Shown here: positions 7,891-15,651 of the stretch, piece after piece
Layout of the letters: every line of letters begins with the position of its first letter
Position numbering within the stretch: the first letter of the stretch is position 1
Source: Flavobacteriales bacterium
GTDB lineage: Bacteria > Bacteroidota > Bacteroidia > Flavobacteriales_D > Crocinitomicaceae
NCBI GenBank assembly: GCA_009885545.1
Contig: VFKM01000013.1
Span: 1 to 55,721 of the forward strand
Reading direction: 5' to 3'
DNA length: 55,721 nucleotides
Translations under genes and position numbers: made by a program
Notes under the pieces: model-generated
What the model was told of the DNA's origin: nothing
Seen by the model: the letters and a program-made list of their open reading frames with translations, nothing else
The model's database searches: none

Positions 7891-8541
7891 TTACAGAGTG
7901 CCCAGAATACCTTGTACAACTAATACCACGCCAAAAACAACAAAGACAATCCCTATCAAATGATTAAGGGTAACTAATAACTTATCCGTAACAAAGGGAC
8001 GTAACTTTTTTGCGCCAAAAATCTTTAATAAATCGAATGAGAAAAAAGTAAGGAGAATCACCCCTAAAAAGTAAAGAATTGAATTTTCATGACTATCAGT
8101 GTAATTTGAGTCTTTAGCACCTAATGTCATTACACTGAACCAATAAAAAATTACTAGCGGATTTGCGAAATTCAGTAAAAAGCCTTTTAAACCGAGCATT
8201 ACATAATCGCTTGAATTCTGAATTACATTCCCAACTTCATCGACACGGACTTCTTTTGCCTTTTTAAAAAAAGTAACGACACCATATATTAAAAATAATA
8301 TCCCTCCAATTAATTTTAATATTCCTTGTTTTTCTCCAGAAATTAAAGAAGAAACTTGAGAATAAAAAACATAAGCAATTAAGATATATACAACGTCACT
8401 GAGAAATACACCTAAGTCAAATATCATTGCCGCTCGTACACCCTTCCGAATACTCGTTTCGAGTAAAACAAAGAAGACAGGGCCTATCATTATACTTAGT
8501 ATAAATCCAGTTACAATTCCTTTTAAAATTAATTCAAACAA
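7891..8541 (-). CDS. LysE family translocator
   Basis: A 216-residue, six-helix inner-membrane exporter. The LysE/RhtB pattern is clear at the N-terminus: GIVTGFILSIMIGPVFFVLLETSIRKGVRAAMIFDLGVFLSD. It also has GGILFLIYGVVTFFKK and a FANPLVIFYWFSVM segment typical of the family. Relatives export amino acids such as lysine, threonine or homoserine; the substrate cannot be read from sequence. It lies 41 nt upstream of the MORN gene on the same strand and diverges from the gene at 8735. Confidence 0.88.
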   Translation of the reverse strand: MFELILKGIVTGFILSIMIGPVFFVLLETSIRKGVRAAMIFDLGVFLSDVVYILIAYVFYSQVSSLISGEKQGILKLIGGILFLIYGVVTFFKKAKEVRVDEVGNVIQNSSDYVMLGLKGFLLNFANPLVIFYWFSVMTLGAKDSNYTDSHENSILYFLGVILLTFFSFDLLKIFGAKKLRPFVTDKLLVTLNHLIGIVFVVFGVVLVVQGILGTL

Positions 8542-8645
8542 ATCTTTTAGTCTTTATACAAAAATAGCTTTTCAAAGTTGGAAAATCGTTACAAAATCAA
8601 CTTTCTATTCAAATATTCGAAAAATTATTGAGGTTTTCTTTAAAA

Positions 8646-8679
8646 TTGGCTGAAAAGTTTCGAAAGATGTTTAACTTTG
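8646..8679 (+). promoter_or_regulatory. Candidate promoter for the gene at 8735
   Basis: TTG (8646-8648), 23-nt spacer, TAACTTTG (8672-8679). It matches the flavobacterial consensus and leaves a leader of about 50 nt. Confidence 0.55.
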
Positions 8680-8734
8680 CTCACGAAAAACAGCACATTT
8701 CAGCATGTTAGTTGTTTTAGAAAATTTGTGAATT

Positions 8735-9094
8735 ATGAAAATTGCAGCAGCAAATATTAAATTGGACGAAATTATCGTTAAGGTTGAAAAAAAAGGGTTA
8801 AAAGCTCCAAAATTGATTGACGATTTAAAAGTATTGAGAGAATATGCTTTGAAAGAGCAAGATCCTTTAGTTACAAAAGTTCTTCGTTTAACTTACGAAT
8901 ATCTTAATGAAAAAGATGGTTTTGATGTTCAAGCACAATACGAAGAGGACGAAGAAGGAAATGAATATCCTATCGAAATAGACGCAAAAGAAAACTTACT
9001 TTACATTTTGAATTTGTTAAAAAATGCAGATCACAAAATTAACAGAGAAGAGATTAAAGATTATAGAACAGCATTGAAATTAGAATTATATTAA
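8735..9094 (+). CDS. Conserved hypothetical cytoplasmic protein
   Basis: 119 residues with no signal peptide or membrane segment. It is mostly charged and helical, with a Glu/Asp-rich middle (QYEEDEEGNEYPIEID) and long predicted helices on either side. I recognise no enzymatic motif. It has its own good promoter and a strong intrinsic terminator, so it is expressed as a single gene, probably at a useful level. It is likely a lineage-restricted housekeeping protein. Confidence 0.75.
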   Translation: MKIAAANIKLDEIIVKVEKKGLKAPKLIDDLKVLREYALKEQDPLVTKVLRLTYEYLNEKDGFDVQAQYEEDEEGNEYPIEIDAKENLLYILNLLKNADHKINREEIKDYRTALKLELY

Positions 9095-9115
9095 TTCTAA
9101 AATTGCTTATATTTG

Positions 9116-9146
9116 AAACACCTGCAAATGCAGGTGTTTTTTTTTT
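9116..9146 (+). terminator. Rho-independent terminator
   Basis: A perfect inverted repeat, ACACCTGCA/TGCAGGTGT, followed by a run of ten T, 22 nt after the stop of the 119-residue gene. Confidence 0.9.
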
Positions 9147-9242
9147 CCTTTTTTTGAAATTAAAAGATAGAAAAAACGACTTTTTGGATTGCCTGGGATT
9201 CATTGAAATTGACCTGTACTTTATAGATCGTAACTATTAATT

Positions 9243-11534
9243 ATGAAAATTATTCTCTTTCTTTTTGTATTAATTTCATTACTCCATTCTTTTGCTCAAA
9301 CAGATCAGCAAAACCTAGAAAAATACTGGAAATTCAGAAATACTTTTCGTGAGCAATTTATAAAAATTGGTCCAAACGATGGAGAAAGTCTGCCTGCTGG
9401 TTCTATCAAACCATGCGCCTGTGTGGATGATTTATATCCTTCAGAAGACAAGACAGAATGGGGTGTGACTTGCTATGGCGAAATGCATTGGGGTGATGGG
9501 ATGATTCGACACGGTCATTATTTAGGTTTATTAGCAACAGAATATCGCTTGTTAAAAAATAGTGGTGGAGATGTTACAGGTGTCTTGAATGAATTGTTCT
9601 ATGCACTTAACGTAATTAACAGATTAGACCTTAAGGCAGAATCAGAACAAGCTAAATTTTATAACCTTACTTTAAATGGAGAGTTAAATGGCTTTTTTAT
9701 TAGAGAAGATGTAGGTCAGGATTTTGGTTTAAATTGGAAGGATGAACCAACTTCAATTAGAGGTACGAATTCTGTCTTATACTATAACCAAAGAGCTTCG
9801 GGTGGTATTCCAAATGGTAGTACAGTTTTTGGAAATAGTTATCAAAATGTGCCGAGCAATGATCAGGTTTCAAGTTTAATGGTTGGTTTAAGTTTGATTC
9901 ATAAACTGGTAGATAGTGTTTTTGTTCAACCGCCAAATTCTAAAATTGGATTTAATATTGTACTAGAAACGGCTGCAATAGTTGATAGATTAGTTCGCTT
10001 TGCTGCTGATCATAATTGGCAACTGATAGATGTAAATGGATGGCCTGTTGGAAATGGTGGTGGTGATATGCTACTTATGGCTTATCCATTAATAAAAGCA
10101 AGTCAACGAATTACTGGACTTAAGCCAACAAGTTATGACTTATCATTTACGCGAAAAATCATCCCATACAATTGGCTTCAGCATTGTATTACAGGTTATG
10201 GGAGTAATGATAAAATTTCTCAAAGCGATGCTTGCCGTGAAATGGGAATTTTACAAAAAAGCCAAAGACGTAAATTTAATTCCAAAAAAAATAAAGACAT
10301 TATAAACAATATGAACTCTTCCCTATTTCAAAAATGGGAAATGAGTGGAAAATTTAATAGCAATATCAAAATCACAAGTTTCATTTGGACGAATATAATT
10401 CCTAATAATTATTTAAATGGCTATGAAGATTTTGAGAAAACCCGCAAATTACCCTTTCTTCCTTGGCCTTTAAAAGCAATCACTTGGGATAAAGTGAATA
10501 TTTCAGATTACAATAATACTATACTCTTTAACTATGGAATAATCACCGGAGAATGGACTAAATACCAGGCTGATAAATTTGCTGATATTTCAGGAAACCG
10601 TTGCTTGGAGTTGATTAATGCAGTAATTCGGCACGAATCTCCCCTTAACAACAAATCATTTTATAACAATTATTTAAATGGGTTAACCCCTTTTGGGCCC
10701 TTTAATATTGCTGGGTTTACATCAGATCCACTAAAGCTTAATAAATTTCATGAAAATGGTTGGGCAACAGAATATCGCTGGACCAATCCAGGCGAATCTA
10801 TCGTTGCTGGTGGCAATGAAGGAATGTTTAGTGCATTAGATTATATGCTCTATCACAACCTTTATTATCTACTTTTTGAGAAAGAATTACCGCCGTTTAA
10901 AGAAAAATATAATTGTTTTTGCTCAGATGAGCTCGCTATTGATCTATCAAAAACAACGTCTTTAAAATATTTGGCAAATTATGATCAACAAGTTATTAAG
11001 CAAATAATTGAAAATTTAAATAAAAAATTAGCCTACCTGCCTAACTGCGTTTCTGATGTTTTTGAAACTGTTAACAATAACGTACAGACTGTTTTTGAAA
11101 TAAAGCCAAAATTTTCAAATTACAACAGTTTAGAAATTCTTACAAATGAATTTCAAACGGAAAACACGATTATTAAGAATAATGGAAATGTCAATTTAAG
11201 AACGCGATTAATACTTTGTAACAACAGTGTACTAACTCTTGATTCTGCTGGAAGAATGGATATTTATGGGGGTGAACTACTATTAAACGATCGGTCAATA
11301 CTAGCTATTTTTGGTGAAGTACATTTACATTCAGGGTCAAAATTAAAATTGGTTGGAACTGGATCAAAAATCATATTACATCCTGGCGGGAAACTAATAT
11401 TTGATGAAAATACATTGATAGAAAACGAATTAGGGAGTGAAATTGAACTTTATGATGGAGGTGAAATTATCACTCCTGGAGTTGAATGGGAAGCTATCAT
11501 AAGTGGAATGATAAAGAAAATGAATGTAAAATGA
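9243..11534 (+). CDS. Large secreted protein of unknown function, beta-solenoid-like tail
   Basis: I do not recognise a family. The 763-residue protein begins with a signal peptide (MKIILFLFVLISLLHSFAQ). Residues ~50-85 carry a Cys pair and a striking His/Trp-rich stretch, CYGEMHWGDGMIRHGHYLG, that could be functional. The middle is helix-rich with repeated aromatic and Gly motifs (NGWPVGNGGGDMLL, NGWATEYRWTNPGES), reminiscent of alpha/alpha-toroid enzymes, but this is a weak guess. Residues ~655-755 show short strands ending in Gly/Asn (DIYGGELLLNDRSILAIFGEVHLHSGSKLKL), typical of a parallel beta-helix. No T9SS sorting domain, lipobox or anchor is seen. It sits 46 nt upstream of the LD-carboxypeptidase on the same strand. 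Confidence 0.75.
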   Translation: MKIILFLFVLISLLHSFAQTDQQNLEKYWKFRNTFREQFIKIGPNDGESLPAGSIKPCACVDDLYPSEDKTEWGVTCYGEMHWGDGMIRHGHYLGLLATEYRLLKNSGGDVTGVLNELFYALNVINRLDLKAESEQAKFYNLTLNGELNGFFIREDVGQDFGLNWKDEPTSIRGTNSVLYYNQRASGGIPNGSTVFGNSYQNVPSNDQVSSLMVGLSLIHKLVDSVFVQPPNSKIGFNIVLETAAIVDRLVRFAADHNWQLIDVNGWPVGNGGGDMLLMAYPLIKASQRITGLKPTSYDLSFTRKIIPYNWLQHCITGYGSNDKISQSDACREMGILQKSQRRKFNSKKNKDIINNMNSSLFQKWEMSGKFNSNIKITSFIWTNIIPNNYLNGYEDFEKTRKLPFLPWPLKAITWDKVNISDYNNTILFNYGIITGEWTKYQADKFADISGNRCLELINAVIRHESPLNNKSFYNNYLNGLTPFGPFNIAGFTSDPLKLNKFHENGWATEYRWTNPGESIVAGGNEGMFSALDYMLYHNLYYLLFEKELPPFKEKYNCFCSDELAIDLSKTTSLKYLANYDQQVIKQIIENLNKKLAYLPNCVSDVFETVNNNVQTVFEIKPKFSNYNSLEILTNEFQTENTIIKNNGNVNLRTRLILCNNSVLTLDSAGRMDIYGGELLLNDRSILAIFGEVHLHSGSKLKLVGTGSKIILHPGGKLIFDENTLIENELGSEIELYDGGEIITPGVEWEAIISGMIKKMNVK

Positions 11535-11580
11535 CAAAAGTATTAACCTATCATTTCTGGTTTTTAATTAACTTTCAATT

Positions 11581-12615
11581 GTGAAAGAAATCTCAAGAAG
11601 AAATTTTATTCCAGCTATTGGTGCCTTGCTAGTGACACCTGTTTTGCTTTCTTCATCAAGTGAATTGATGAAAGAAAAATCGCGTATTCGCCCTAAAGCT
11701 TTAAAAGTTGGAGATGCTGTTGGACTTTGTGCTTCTGCAGGTGCATCTCACGCTATGGCTGAAGTGGATGGTTTTATAACAGTTCTGCAGGGTCACGGGT
11801 TTTTAGTGAAAGAAGGAAAAAACATTCGAAAAAAATTGGGCTACTTTTCAGCTTCCGATCAAGAAAGAGCAGCAGAATTCATGTCGTTCATTTTGGATAC
11901 AAACGTAAAGGCAATTTTTTTCACACGAGGAGGTTGGGGTTGTGCACGCATCCTAGAATTTCTTGATTTTGATTTAATTCGCAACAATCCAAAAATAATA
12001 ATGGGTTTCAGTGACATTTGTTCATTGTTGAATGCTATTACGTTTAAAACTGGACTTACAACTTTTCATGGTCCAAATGGAAATGCCAGCTGGAATGAAT
12101 TCAGTTGGAAATCAATTGAAGATTTAATTGTAAAAAGCAAAACCGTAAAATATCCTTTCCCAAGTTTGGATCTTGTTGAAGCGAAACCTGTAACGCTTGT
12201 TTCTGGAAAAGCAACGGGTGAATTGTTTGGTGGAAATTTAACGGTAATGACAGGACTATTGGGAAGTGCTTATCTGCCAGATTGGACTGGAAAAATACTC
12301 TTTTTTGAGGACGTTTTGGAAGAACCATATTCTATTGACCGGATGTTGACTCAATGGAAACTGAACGGAGTTTTTGATAAAGTTGCTGGAGTTATTCTGT
12401 GTCAATTCCGAAAATGCGTCCCTGAAGAACCTGAATGGTCGTTTACATTGAATGAGGTTTTTCAGCAGCATTTTAAAACACTTTCAATTCCCGTTTTTAG
12501 TGGTTTTGCTTTGGGACATATGAAAAACAAATATTCCGTTCCAATTGGTGAAAATGTGACGATGGATGCAAATCTGTTTACGCTAGAATTAAATGAATCT
12601 GCAGTGATCAATTAA
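11581..12615 (+). CDS. LD-carboxypeptidase (peptidase S66, LdcA/MccF family)
   Basis: A 344-residue serine peptidase that trims the terminal D-Ala from murein tetrapeptides during wall recycling, or acts on related L,D bonds. The Ser nucleophile lies in IIMGFSDICSLLNA; the other triad parts are the Glu in LFFEDVLEEPYSIDRML and the His in GFALGHMKNKYSVPIG. The start is a GTG (11581). The N-terminus SRRNFIPAIGALLVTP resembles a Tat or Sec signal, with SRRNF close to the twin-arginine motif, so export is likely. The only gene on the same strand close upstream is the unknown secreted protein. Confidence 0.88.
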   Translation: MKEISRRNFIPAIGALLVTPVLLSSSSELMKEKSRIRPKALKVGDAVGLCASAGASHAMAEVDGFITVLQGHGFLVKEGKNIRKKLGYFSASDQERAAEFMSFILDTNVKAIFFTRGGWGCARILEFLDFDLIRNNPKIIMGFSDICSLLNAITFKTGLTTFHGPNGNASWNEFSWKSIEDLIVKSKTVKYPFPSLDLVEAKPVTLVSGKATGELFGGNLTVMTGLLGSAYLPDWTGKILFFEDVLEEPYSIDRMLTQWKLNGVFDKVAGVILCQFRKCVPEEPEWSFTLNEVFQQHFKTLSIPVFSGFALGHMKNKYSVPIGENVTMDANLFTLELNESAVIN

Positions 12616-12616
12616 T

Positions 12617-12808
12617 TTTAAAAAGCTTTATCAAATTGAATTACCAGAAGAAGTCATCGAAAGTGTTTCAATTTTCAATTTAAGAGGTTCTTTAGTACAA
12701 CAAGAAACAACAAAATCGTATTCCGTTAAAGCACTTCCGGCAAGAATTTATATTGTAAATCTTGTAACTGAAAATGGTGTTCAAGCAATGTGATTTGTAA
12801 AAGAATAA
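12617..12808 (+). pseudogene. Decayed C-terminus of a T9SS cargo protein (type A sorting domain remnant)
   Basis: Absent from the ORF track. Reading the frame from 12617 gives KKLYQIELPEEVIESVSIFN, then LRGSLVQQETTKSYSVKALP, ARIYIVNLVTENGVQAM, a TGA stop (12791-12793), then FVKE and TAA. This is a near-complete type A T9SS sorting domain, where the intact form would read ...LPAGIYIVxxVTENGVxxxKFVKE. The conserved Gly is Arg and the expected Lys codon is TGA. There is no start codon and no N-terminal cargo domain: the frame runs back into the stop region of the LD-carboxypeptidase. It is therefore a relic of a deleted secreted protein. Confidence 0.82.
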
Positions 12809-12810
12809 GA

Positions 12811-12828
12811 ATCAGTCAGCTGACTGAT
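12811..12828. repeat. 18-bp perfect palindrome
   Basis: ATCAGTCAGCTGACTGAT is its own reverse complement. It begins 2 nt after the stop of the T9SS remnant. No T-run follows directly, so a terminator is uncertain; it might be a protein-binding site or a leftover of the deletion event. Confidence 0.6.
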
Positions 12829-12897
12829 GATGATATCAAGCGTTAGCGCAGATTATCTATAAAAAAAGAACTCATTGGGGACGATGGTTTTTTTTGT

Positions 12898-13794
12898 TTA
12901 AAATCGTAGTATTTTAATCCCATTCTCTACAACTGAAATAATCTGATCTCCGATTTCTAAAAACTCACCATCCATTTCTGAAGACACCTTTCCTTTAATC
13001 GACCTAATTTCAATGGATTTTGCTTCCAAATAATGTGCTTCTGGATGTGTAATTGGAATTCCTTTTTTCAAGTTTCTTAAATTCTTGATGTAATCAAATA
13101 ATGAAACTTTCCCTAGAAGTGTAATATTTAAAACCCCATCGTCAATTTTTGCATATGGATTGATTGTCAATCCATTACCAAAAACTCCCCCATTACAAAT
13201 CGCAACAATTAATACTTCGCCTTGAAATTGAAAATCATCTGTAACGATCGAAAGAGTTGGTCTTTTGAACCCGAAAAATGCTCTTAGAATTGCAATCGAA
13301 TAAGACATTTTTCCTCCGAAATATTTTCTTTGTTTGTCCAATATTTCGATAACTTTCCCGCCAAAACCAGTATCTGAAATATTTAAAAAATAGTGTATTC
13401 TATTATTGCTTTCAATTCTACCTATATCAATTTTTGAAGTTCGATTTTCAAGAATTGCATTGACGAAATCAGCAGTGTTAGCCTTCAATTTTGCACTTTT
13501 AATAAAATCATTTCCTGTTCCATTTGGCAAAATAGCTAAAACTGGTTTGATCTCTGTTTTTGCATACATTATTCCATTGAGCACTTCGTTCATTGTTCCA
13601 TCTCCTCCAACAGAAACAATTACATCAAAATTTTGAATCGTACATAATTTTGCAATTTCTATGGCTTCTTTTGTTCTTTTTGTGCAGAATTGAATAGCTT
13701 CTATTTCAGGATGCTCCTTACATTGGCTCAAGATATCTTGAACTTGAACCGTCAATTTTTTTGACCCATTTATTATAAAAGCTATTCGCACCAT
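12898..13794 (-). CDS. Diacylglycerol kinase family lipid kinase (YegS/DgkB type)
   Basis: A 298-residue soluble kinase of the DAGK catalytic superfamily. The signature VSVGGDGTMNEVLNG (nucleotide binding) and LAILPNGTGNDF are intact, and the C-terminal beta domain contains the SEMDGE motif found in the family. Such enzymes phosphorylate diacylglycerol or related lipids for recycling into phospholipid synthesis; the exact lipid cannot be read from sequence. It is downstream of recA on the same strand, but recA has its own terminator between them, so it is probably separately expressed. Confidence 0.9.
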   Translation of the reverse strand: MVRIAFIINGSKKLTVQVQDILSQCKEHPEIEAIQFCTKRTKEAIEIAKLCTIQNFDVIVSVGGDGTMNEVLNGIMYAKTEIKPVLAILPNGTGNDFIKSAKLKANTADFVNAILENRTSKIDIGRIESNNRIHYFLNISDTGFGGKVIEILDKQRKYFGGKMSYSIAILRAFFGFKRPTLSIVTDDFQFQGEVLIVAICNGGVFGNGLTINPYAKIDDGVLNITLLGKVSLFDYIKNLRNLKKGIPITHPEAHYLEAKSIEIRSIKGKVSSEMDGEFLEIGDQIISVVENGIKILRF

Positions 13795-13821
13795 TTGATA
13801 AAATTAAGAAACTTAGTGAAA

Positions 13822-13852
13822 CCAAAAACGGCACCCTTTTGAGGCGCCGTTT
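13822..13852 (-). terminator. recA terminator
   Basis: On the minus strand AAACGGCGCC pairs with GGTGCCGTTT (one G-U), and the stem runs into TTTGG. It lies 18 nt after the recA stop codon. Confidence 0.75.
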
Positions 13853-13869
13853 CCGTTTACGATATGCAG

Positions 13870-14901
13870 TTAGTCTTGCAGTACTGGAACATCTACACCA
13901 GGACTTACAAGAGCCTTTTTAATTTTCTCTTCTAATTCTTCCATTAATTCTGGATTGTCTTTGATCAATGCTTTCACAGCATCACGACCTTGACCCAAAC
14001 GTGTTTCACCGTATGAGAACCAAGACCCACTTTTCTTTAAGATGTTTAAGTCAACTCCTAAATCGATGATTTCACCAACTTTCGAAATTCCTTCTCCATA
14101 CATGACATCGAATTCTGCTTTTCGGAATGGCGGTGCAACTTTGTTTTTCACCACTTTCACTTTTACGCGATTTCCAATAATTTCTTCACCATCTTTTAAT
14201 TGACTCGATCTTCTGATATCAATTCGGATAGATGAATAAAACTTCAAGGCATTTCCTCCAGTTGTTGTTTCAGGGTTACCGAACATCACACCAATTTTTT
14301 CACGCAATTGGTTGATGAAAATACAACAACAACCTGCTTTATTAATTGATCCTGTCAATTTACGCAATGCCTTTGACATCAAACGTGCTTGAAGACCCAT
14401 TTGAGAATCTCCCATTTCGCCTTCAATCTCCGCTTTTGGAGTTAATGCTGCAACTGAATCGACAACGATTAAATCGATCGCACCTGAACGAATCAAATTA
14501 TCCGCGATTTCCAACGCTTGTTCACCATTGTCAGGTTGAGAGATCAATAAATTATCAATATCAACTCCTAAATTTCTAGCGTACGTCGGATCAAAAGCGT
14601 GTTCTGCATCAATGAAGGCTGCGATACCACCTTGTTTTTGCACTTCAGCAATTGCATGAATTGCCAATGTTGTTTTACCAGATGATTCAGGACCATAGAT
14701 TTCAACTATTCTTCCTTTAGGATATCCATTGATTCCTAAAGCAATATCAAGAGTCAATGACCCAGAAGGAATTACTTCCATTTTTTCTACTGGAGCATCG
14801 CCCATTTTCATTACGGTTCCTTTACCATAAGTTTTGTCAAGCTTTTCCATTGTTAATTGGAGCGCCTTTAATTTTTCTGCATTTACTTCTTTAACTGCCA
14901 T
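13870..14901 (-). CDS. recA: Recombinase A
   Basis: A 343-residue DNA strand-exchange ATPase and activator of SOS-type cleavage. Walker A is [13 protein letters not shown] and Walker B is [10 protein letters not shown]. The DNA-binding L2 region [24 protein letters not shown] is intact. It has no intein and no frameshift. A TATTTTTG box (CAAAAATA at 14973-14980, plus strand) about 70 nt upstream could be the -7 element. I saw no clear LexA-type operator. Confidence 0.99.
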   Translation of the reverse strand: MAVKEVNAEKLKALQLTMEKLDKTYGKGTVMKMGDAPVEKMEVIPSGSLTLDIALGINGYPKGRIVEIYGPESSGKTTLAIHAIAEVQKQGGIAAFIDAEHAFDPTYARNLGVDIDNLLISQPDNGEQALEIADNLIRSGAIDLIVVDSVAALTPKAEIEGEMGDSQMGLQARLMSKALRKLTGSINKAGCCCIFINQLREKIGVMFGNPETTTGGNALKFYSSIRIDIRRSSQLKDGEEIIGNRVKVKVVKNKVAPPFRKAEFDVMYGEGISKVGEIIDLGVDLNILKKSGSWFSYGETRLGQGRDAVKALIKDNPELMEELEEKIKKALVSPGVDVPVLQD

Positions 14902-15014
14902 ATCGTTTTTTATTGCTCTTTCTTTTTACTCGTAAACTAAAAAGTCAGAATTGTTATTTGATTAATGTTTTACAAAAATACATTGAGTACATCGTAAAGT
15001 ATTTACGTTCTGTT

Positions 15015-15479
15015 TTATTTATTAAAAATTTCTAAAATTTCTGTTGTATGATCTTTTGTTTTTGGTTTTTCAATGATGCTAATAATTTGTTGCTTTTCAT
15101 TTATTAAAAAGGTTGTTCTATGGATTCCATCATATTCTTTTCCCATGAATTTCTTTGGTCCCCAAACTCCAAAAAGGTTAATGATGGTTTTATCTTCATC
15201 AGCAATCAACGGAAAAGGCAAGGAAAATTTATCAGCAAATTTCTGATGTGAAACAATAGAATCTGCACTTATTCCAAGGATTTTAATGCCAGCTTTCTCC
15301 AAACCTTCTTCATTATCACGCAAGTTGCATGCTTGAACAGTACAACCAGGTGTATTGTCTTTAGGGTAAAAATAAATCGCTAACTTTTTTCCTTTAAAAT
15401 CCATTAAAGTAATTAATTGATCATTTTGATCTATTCCGCTAAAATTTGGTGCTTGATCTCCTATTTTTAAATGTTTCAT
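15015..15479 (-). CDS. bcp: Thiol peroxidase, Bcp/PrxQ peroxiredoxin
   Basis: A 154-residue peroxiredoxin that reduces hydrogen peroxide and organic hydroperoxides with thioredoxin. The peroxidatic Cys and a second Cys five residues on are in FYPKDNTPGCTVQACNLRD, the hallmark of the atypical 2-Cys PrxQ group. The length matches BCP (about 150-156). It lies 113 nt downstream of recA's start region on the same strand and is probably monocistronic. Confidence 0.95.
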   Translation of the reverse strand: MKHLKIGDQAPNFSGIDQNDQLITLMDFKGKKLAIYFYPKDNTPGCTVQACNLRDNEEGLEKAGIKILGISADSIVSHQKFADKFSLPFPLIADEDKTIINLFGVWGPKKFMGKEYDGIHRTTFLINEKQQIISIIEKPKTKDHTTEILEIFNK

Positions 15480-15598
15480 TTTTTTGCTGATTATTTAAAC
15501 ATCATTTTGACGATTTATTAATCAAATATAAATCGAATTTTCATATAAACAAAAAATAAAATGAAAAAATGTTTAGAATTTCGTCAAAATAATAGACG

Positions 15599-15632
15599 AA
15601 AAAAAAGCCTTTCAATGATTTGAAAGGCTTTT
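15599..15632 (-). terminator. Terminator of the M1 aminopeptidase gene
   Basis: AAAAGCCTTTCAA / TTGAAAGGCTTTT with a 4-nt loop, followed on the minus strand by a T-run. It sits 20 nt past the stop codon. Confidence 0.85.
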
Positions 15633-15651
15633 AAATTGAGTTTGTATTAAA

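Noticed and set aside
12616-12897. Insertion sequence remnant
   Set aside because: No transposase fragment or terminal repeats; the recognisable content is a T9SS sorting-domain relic and one palindrome.
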